Shown here: piece by piece, positions 14,747 through 17,807 of the stretch
Numbering within the stretch: the stretch's first letter is position 1
Layout: each line of letters begins with the position of its first letter
NCBI GenBank assembly: GCA_025934635.1
Contig: JAICWX010000181.1
Span: 1 to 17,807 of the forward strand
Length of the DNA: 17,807 nt
Reading direction: 5' to 3'
Origin: Streptosporangiaceae bacterium
GTDB lineage: Bacteria > Actinomycetota > Actinomycetes > Streptosporangiales > Streptosporangiaceae
The notes under the pieces: generated by a model
What the model was told of the DNA's origin: nothing
Seen by the model: only the letters and a program-made list of their open reading frames with translations
Databases searched by the model: none
Made by a program: the position numbers and the translations under genes

Positions 14747-16711
14747 GTGTCCAGCCAGCAGCTTCGTATCACCCTCGCCGGAAGCGAGCATGTGGTCGAG
14801 GCGGGCACGACGGCGGGCGCGGCCCTCGGCCCCGAGCCGGGCGTCATCGCGGCCAGGGTCAACGGCGAACTGCGCGACCTGGCCAGTCAGGTCGCCGACG
14901 GGGACGCGGTGGAGCCGGTCACCATCGCCAGCGACGACGGCCGCTACATCGTGCGGCACTCGGCCGCGCACGTCATGGCGCAAGCCGTGCAGGACCTGTT
15001 CCCGCAGGCCAAGCTGGGCATCGGGCCGCCCGTGGAGAACGGCTTCTACTACGACTTCGACGTGGACAAGCCGTTCACCCCCGAGAACCTGAAGGCCATC
15101 GAGGCCAGGATGCGCCAGATCGTCAAGCAGGGCCAGCGGTTCTCCCGCCGGGTGGTGACCGACGAGCAGGCCCGGTCCGAGCTCGCCGCCGAGCCGTACA
15201 AGCTCGAGCTGATCGGCCTCAAGGGGCACCCCTCGTCCGAGGACGGCGAGTCGGTCGAGGTCGGCGGCGCGGAGCTGACCATCTACGACAACCTGAACCC
15301 GGCCACCGGCGAGCTGTGCTGGAAGGACCTGTGCCGCGGCCCGCACCTGCCGGACACCCGGGCCATCCCGGCGTTCAAGCTGATGCGCGCCGGCGGGGCC
15401 TACTGGCGCGGAAGTGAGAAGAACCCGCAGCTGCAGCGGATCTACGGCACCGCCTGGGAATCGCGGGACAAGCAGGACGCGCACCTGCGGTTCCTCGAGG
15501 AGGCCGAGAAGCGCGACCACCGCAAGCTCGGCGCGGAGCTCGACCTGTTCTCGTTCCCGGTCGAGCTCGGCAGCGGGCTGCCCGTCTTCCACCCTAAGGG
15601 CGGCATCATCCGCCGGGTGATGGAGGACTACTCCCGCCGCCGCCACGAGGAGGCCGGGTACGAGTTCGTCAACACCCCCCATGTCACCAAGGAAGACCTG
15701 TTCATCACCTCCGGGCACCTGGAGTGGTACAAGGACGGCATGTTCCCGCCCATGGTGCTGGACGGGGCCACGTACTACAACAAGCCGATGAACTGCCCGA
15801 TGCACATCCTGATCTACGCGTCGCGCGGGCGGTCCTACCGGGAGCTTCCGCTGCGGCTGTTCGAGTTCGGCACCGTGTACCGGTACGAGAAGTCCGGGGT
15901 GGTGCACGGCCTGACCCGGGCCCGCGGCTTCACCCAGGACGACTCGCACATCTTCTGCTCCCCCGGGCAGCTGCAGGACGAGCTGGCCTCGCTGCTGACG
16001 TTCGTGGTCGGGCTGCTGCGCGACTTCGGGCTGACGGAGTTCGAGGCGGAGCTGTCCACCCGGCCGGAGAAGTACGTGGGCGAGCTGTCGGAGTGGGCCG
16101 AGGCCGAGGCGGCGCTCAAGCACGCGCTCGACGTGTCCGGCCTGCCGTACGTGGTCGCCGAGGGCGAGGGCGCCTTCTACGCCCCCAAGATCGACGTGCA
16201 CGTCAAGGACGCGATCGGCCGCCGCTGGCAGCTGTCCACCCTGCAGGTGGACCTGCAGGAGCCGGTCCGGTTCGGCATCGAGTACCAGGCCGCCGACGGC
16301 ACGCGGCAGCGCCCGTACATGATCCACCGCGCGCTGTTCGGATCCATCGAGCGGTTCTTCGGCATCTTGGTCGAGCACTACGCGGGGGCCTTCCCGCCCT
16401 GGCTGGCGCCGGTCCAGGTGACCGGCATCCCCGTCACCGACGCGCACGTGCCCTACCTGGAGAAGGTCGCCGCGAGCCTGCGTGAGCAGGGCATCCGGGT
16501 CGAGGTCGACGCCAGCGACGACCGGATGCAGAAGAAGATCAGGACCGCGCAGCGGCAGAAGGTGCCGTTCATGCTGATCGCGGGCGACGACGACGTGACC
16601 GCCGGCGCGGTCTCGTTCCGGTACCGGGACGGAACGCAGAAGAACACCGTTCCGGTGGCGGACGCCGTCGCGGAGATCGTCACCGCCGTGCGCGACCGCG
16701 TCCAGGTATAG
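14747..16711 (+). CDS. thrS: Threonine--tRNA ligase
   Basis: This 654-residue protein charges tRNA-Thr. It starts at GTG 14747, with AGGAG six bases upstream. Domains: TGS at about 5-62, editing domain at about 65-240 with His71/His75 (HSAAHV) and Cys196/His200 (CRGPH); class II catalytic core at about 260-550 with zinc ligands Cys350 (NCPMH), His401 (DDSHIF) and His527 (MIHRALFGS); and anticodon-binding domain at about 555-654. Motif 2 is [13 protein letters not shown] and motif 3 is [13 protein letters not shown]. The length is typical for actinomycetes. All key residues are present. The HIT gene follows 10 bp after the stop, so they form an operon. No T-box or long leader is present upstream. 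Confidence 0.98.
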   Translation: MSSQQLRITLAGSEHVVEAGTTAGAALGPEPGVIAARVNGELRDLASQVADGDAVEPVTIASDDGRYIVRHSAAHVMAQAVQDLFPQAKLGIGPPVENGFYYDFDVDKPFTPENLKAIEARMRQIVKQGQRFSRRVVTDEQARSELAAEPYKLELIGLKGHPSSEDGESVEVGGAELTIYDNLNPATGELCWKDLCRGPHLPDTRAIPAFKLMRAGGAYWRGSEKNPQLQRIYGTAWESRDKQDAHLRFLEEAEKRDHRKLGAELDLFSFPVELGSGLPVFHPKGGIIRRVMEDYSRRRHEEAGYEFVNTPHVTKEDLFITSGHLEWYKDGMFPPMVLDGATYYNKPMNCPMHILIYASRGRSYRELPLRLFEFGTVYRYEKSGVVHGLTRARGFTQDDSHIFCSPGQLQDELASLLTFVVGLLRDFGLTEFEAELSTRPEKYVGELSEWAEAEAALKHALDVSGLPYVVAEGEGAFYAPKIDVHVKDAIGRRWQLSTLQVDLQEPVRFGIEYQAADGTRQRPYMIHRALFGSIERFFGILVEHYAGAFPPWLAPVQVTGIPVTDAHVPYLEKVAASLREQGIRVEVDASDDRMQKKIRTAQRQKVPFMLIAGDDDVTAGAVSFRYRDGTQKNTVPVADAVAEIVTAVRDRVQV

Positions 16712-16721
16712 GGGCCGCCCC

Positions 16722-17279
16722 GTGGCTGACCCTGACGACGTCTTCGCGGGTGTCCCCGATGCCTTCGGGCGGCTGTGGACCCCGCACCGGCTGGCCTACA
16801 TCAAGGGCGAGAACAAGCCGTCGGGCCCGGGGGAGGACGAGGGCTGCCCGTTCGACCGGGCACCGAAGCTGAGCGACGAAGAAGGCCTGATCGTCGCGCG
16901 CGGCGAGCTGGTGTACGCGGTCCTGAACCTGTACCCCTACAACGCCGGTCACGTGCTGATCTGCCCGTACCGGCACGTGGCCGACTACACCGACCTGACG
17001 GCCGCCGAGACGGCCGAGTTCTCCGAGTTCACCAAGCACACGGTGCGGGCGCTGCGGCGGGCCTCCGGGGCGCACGGCTTCAACATCGGCATCAACCTGG
17101 GCACCGTGGCCGGCGCCGGCATCGCCGCCCACCTGCACCAGCACGTGGTACCCCGGTGGGGCGGCGACACCAACTTCATGCCCATCACCGCCAGCACCCG
17201 CGTCCTGCCCCAGCTCCTGGCGGACACCCGCAAGCTCATCGCCAGCGCCTGGCCCAGGGGGGCCTGGGGGGACGGGTAG
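16722..17279 (+). CDS. HIT family protein, probable AP4A phosphorylase
   Basis: This 185-residue protein starts at GTG 16722, just after the thrS stop; an AGGGG-like site overlaps that stop. The histidine triad is His137-Leu-His139-Gln-His141 (HLHQHVVPRW), followed by GGDTNFMPI, the pattern of the mycobacterial AP4A phosphorylase Rv2613c, which also lies beside thrS. The N-terminal part has WTPHRLAYIKG (19-29), CPFDRAP (42-48) and NLYPYNAGHVLICPYRH (69-85). The enzyme phosphorolyses diadenosine tetraphosphate to ADP and ATP in the cytosol. ThrRS is a known source of Ap4A, so the pairing makes sense. A simple HIT hydrolase cannot be excluded. Confidence 0.93.
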   Translation: MADPDDVFAGVPDAFGRLWTPHRLAYIKGENKPSGPGEDEGCPFDRAPKLSDEEGLIVARGELVYAVLNLYPYNAGHVLICPYRHVADYTDLTAAETAEFSEFTKHTVRALRRASGAHGFNIGINLGTVAGAGIAAHLHQHVVPRWGGDTNFMPITASTRVLPQLLADTRKLIASAWPRGAWGDG

Positions 17280-17280
17280 T

Positions 17281-17319
17281 CCCCCCAGACCGGGGGGTCA
17301 CCGGGGGGTCGTCCCCCGG
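17281..17319. terminator. Double GC-hairpin, candidate bidirectional terminator
   Basis: Two strong hairpins fill the gap between the convergent HIT and EF-G-like genes: CCCCCC (17281-17286) with GGGGGG (17292-17297), loop of 5; and CCGGGGG (17301-17307) with CCCCCGG (17313-17319), loop of 5. There is no U-tract, as is common in actinomycetes. Confidence 0.6.
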
Positions 17320-17326
17320 GGGATAA

Positions 17327-17807
17327 TCAGTCCGGCTTGGAGTCGGCCGCGACCTTGGCCGCCAGGTGCGCCGGGAGCGGCTCATGCCGCAGGTAGGCCC
17401 GCGTGAACGAGCCCGTGCCGTGCGACACCGAACGCAGGTCGATGGCGTACCGGGTGATCTCGAGTTCCGGGATCTCCGCCTTCACCAGCGTCCGGCCCAC
17501 GCCGATCGGCTCGGAGCCGAGCACCCGGCCGCGGCGGCCGGACAGGTCCGACATCACCGCGCCCACGTAGTCGTCGGGCACCAGCACGCACACCAGGTCG
17601 ACCGGCTCGAGCAGCGTCGGCTGCGCCTTGGCCACCGCGTCCCGCAGCGCCAGCCGGCCGGCCTTCTGGAAGGCCATGTCGGAGGAGTCCACCGAGTGCG
17701 CCTTGCCGTCGTACAGGGTGACCCGGACACCGGTCATCGGGTAGCCGGCCGTGACGCCCTGCTCCATCTGCCAGCGGACGCCCTTTTCCACCGACGGGAT
17801 GAACTGC
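17327..17807 (-). CDS. Elongation factor G-like protein, C-terminal part (5' end outside window)
   Basis: About 160 C-terminal residues are present; the gene enters from the right edge and ends at TGA 17329-17327. The stretch FIPSVEKGVRWQMEQG and YPMTGVRVTLYDGKAHSVDSSDMAFQKAG is EF-G domain IV, and VDLVCVLVPDDYVGAVMSDLSGRRGRVLG through YAIDLRSVSHGTGSFTRAY is domain V. Sequence such as RWQMEQGVTAGYPM and the RHEPLP ending fits the actinobacterial EF-G-like paralogue (EF-G2 type) better than canonical fusA, and no ribosomal-protein str operon genes are near. The GTPase domain lies outside the window, so activity cannot be judged. A GTG at 17791 is an internal Val, not the start. Confidence 0.9.
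   Translation of the reverse strand, partial: QFIPSVEKGVRWQMEQGVTAGYPMTGVRVTLYDGKAHSVDSSDMAFQKAGRLALRDAVAKAQPTLLEPVDLVCVLVPDDYVGAVMSDLSGRRGRVLGSEPIGVGRTLVKAEIPELEITRYAIDLRSVSHGTGSFTRAYLRHEPLPAHLAAKVAADSKPD

Overview
This is a high-GC, strongly GC3-biased window from an actinomycete (Actinomycetota). Supporting signs are frequent GTG starts, GTGA/TGATG stop-start overlaps, several starts that look leaderless, an F420/PPOX-type reductase, and the thrS–Ap4A phosphorylase pair known from mycobacteria and streptomycetes. The genus cannot be fixed from the sequence. No tRNA, rRNA, CRISPR array or transposase is visible.

Layout. 1-1287 (minus): a multi-pass membrane protein with a variable-looking repeat tail, followed by a TetR regulator that runs off the left edge; a palindromic AT-rich site lies in front of them. 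1288-1671: non-coding and repeat-rich, with three kinds of short repeat. 1672-2646 (minus) and 2732-3157 (plus): a divergent pair, a ReAV-type asparaginase and D-aminoacyl-tRNA deacylase. 3256-6847 (minus): an aromatic-degradation cluster of an FCD-type GntR regulator, a 12-codon upstream ORF, a GalC/LigK-type aldolase, a GalD-type 4-oxalomesaconate tautomerase and a vicinal-oxygen-chelate extradiol dioxygenase. 7008-7751 (plus): a B3/B4 tRNA-synthetase-like domain protein. 7752-7926: a candidate structured mRNA leader that pairs with the ribosome binding site of the ankyrin-repeat gene starting at 7927. 9436-10545 (minus): an inhibitory-type serpin; the ankyrin frame stays open antisense through all of it. 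10581-12271 (plus): an internally deleted GNAT, a PPOX/F420-type protein and an alpha/beta hydrolase. 12299-17279 (plus): tex, thrS and a HIT-family Ap4A phosphorylase. 17327-17807 (minus): the C-terminal end of an EF-G-like GTPase, cut by the window edge.

How the genes fit together. The three catabolic genes overlap at their ends (galC/galD 8 nt, galD/dioxygenase 4 nt) and should be translated together. They look like the lower part of a meta-cleavage (gallate/protocatechuate-4,5-like) route ending in pyruvate and oxaloacetate. However, the hydratase step is missing, and the ring-cleaving enzyme belongs to an unexpected superfamily and appears to carry Tyr at the usual second-sphere His position. 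ThrRS (a known Ap4A producer) beside Ap4A phosphorylase is a conserved pairing.

The strongest candidates for something undescribed are the RBS-sequestering leader before the ankyrin gene, the hybrid catabolic operon with its short upstream ORF and leaderless autoregulated regulator, and the ankyrin frame that runs on through the serpin antisense.
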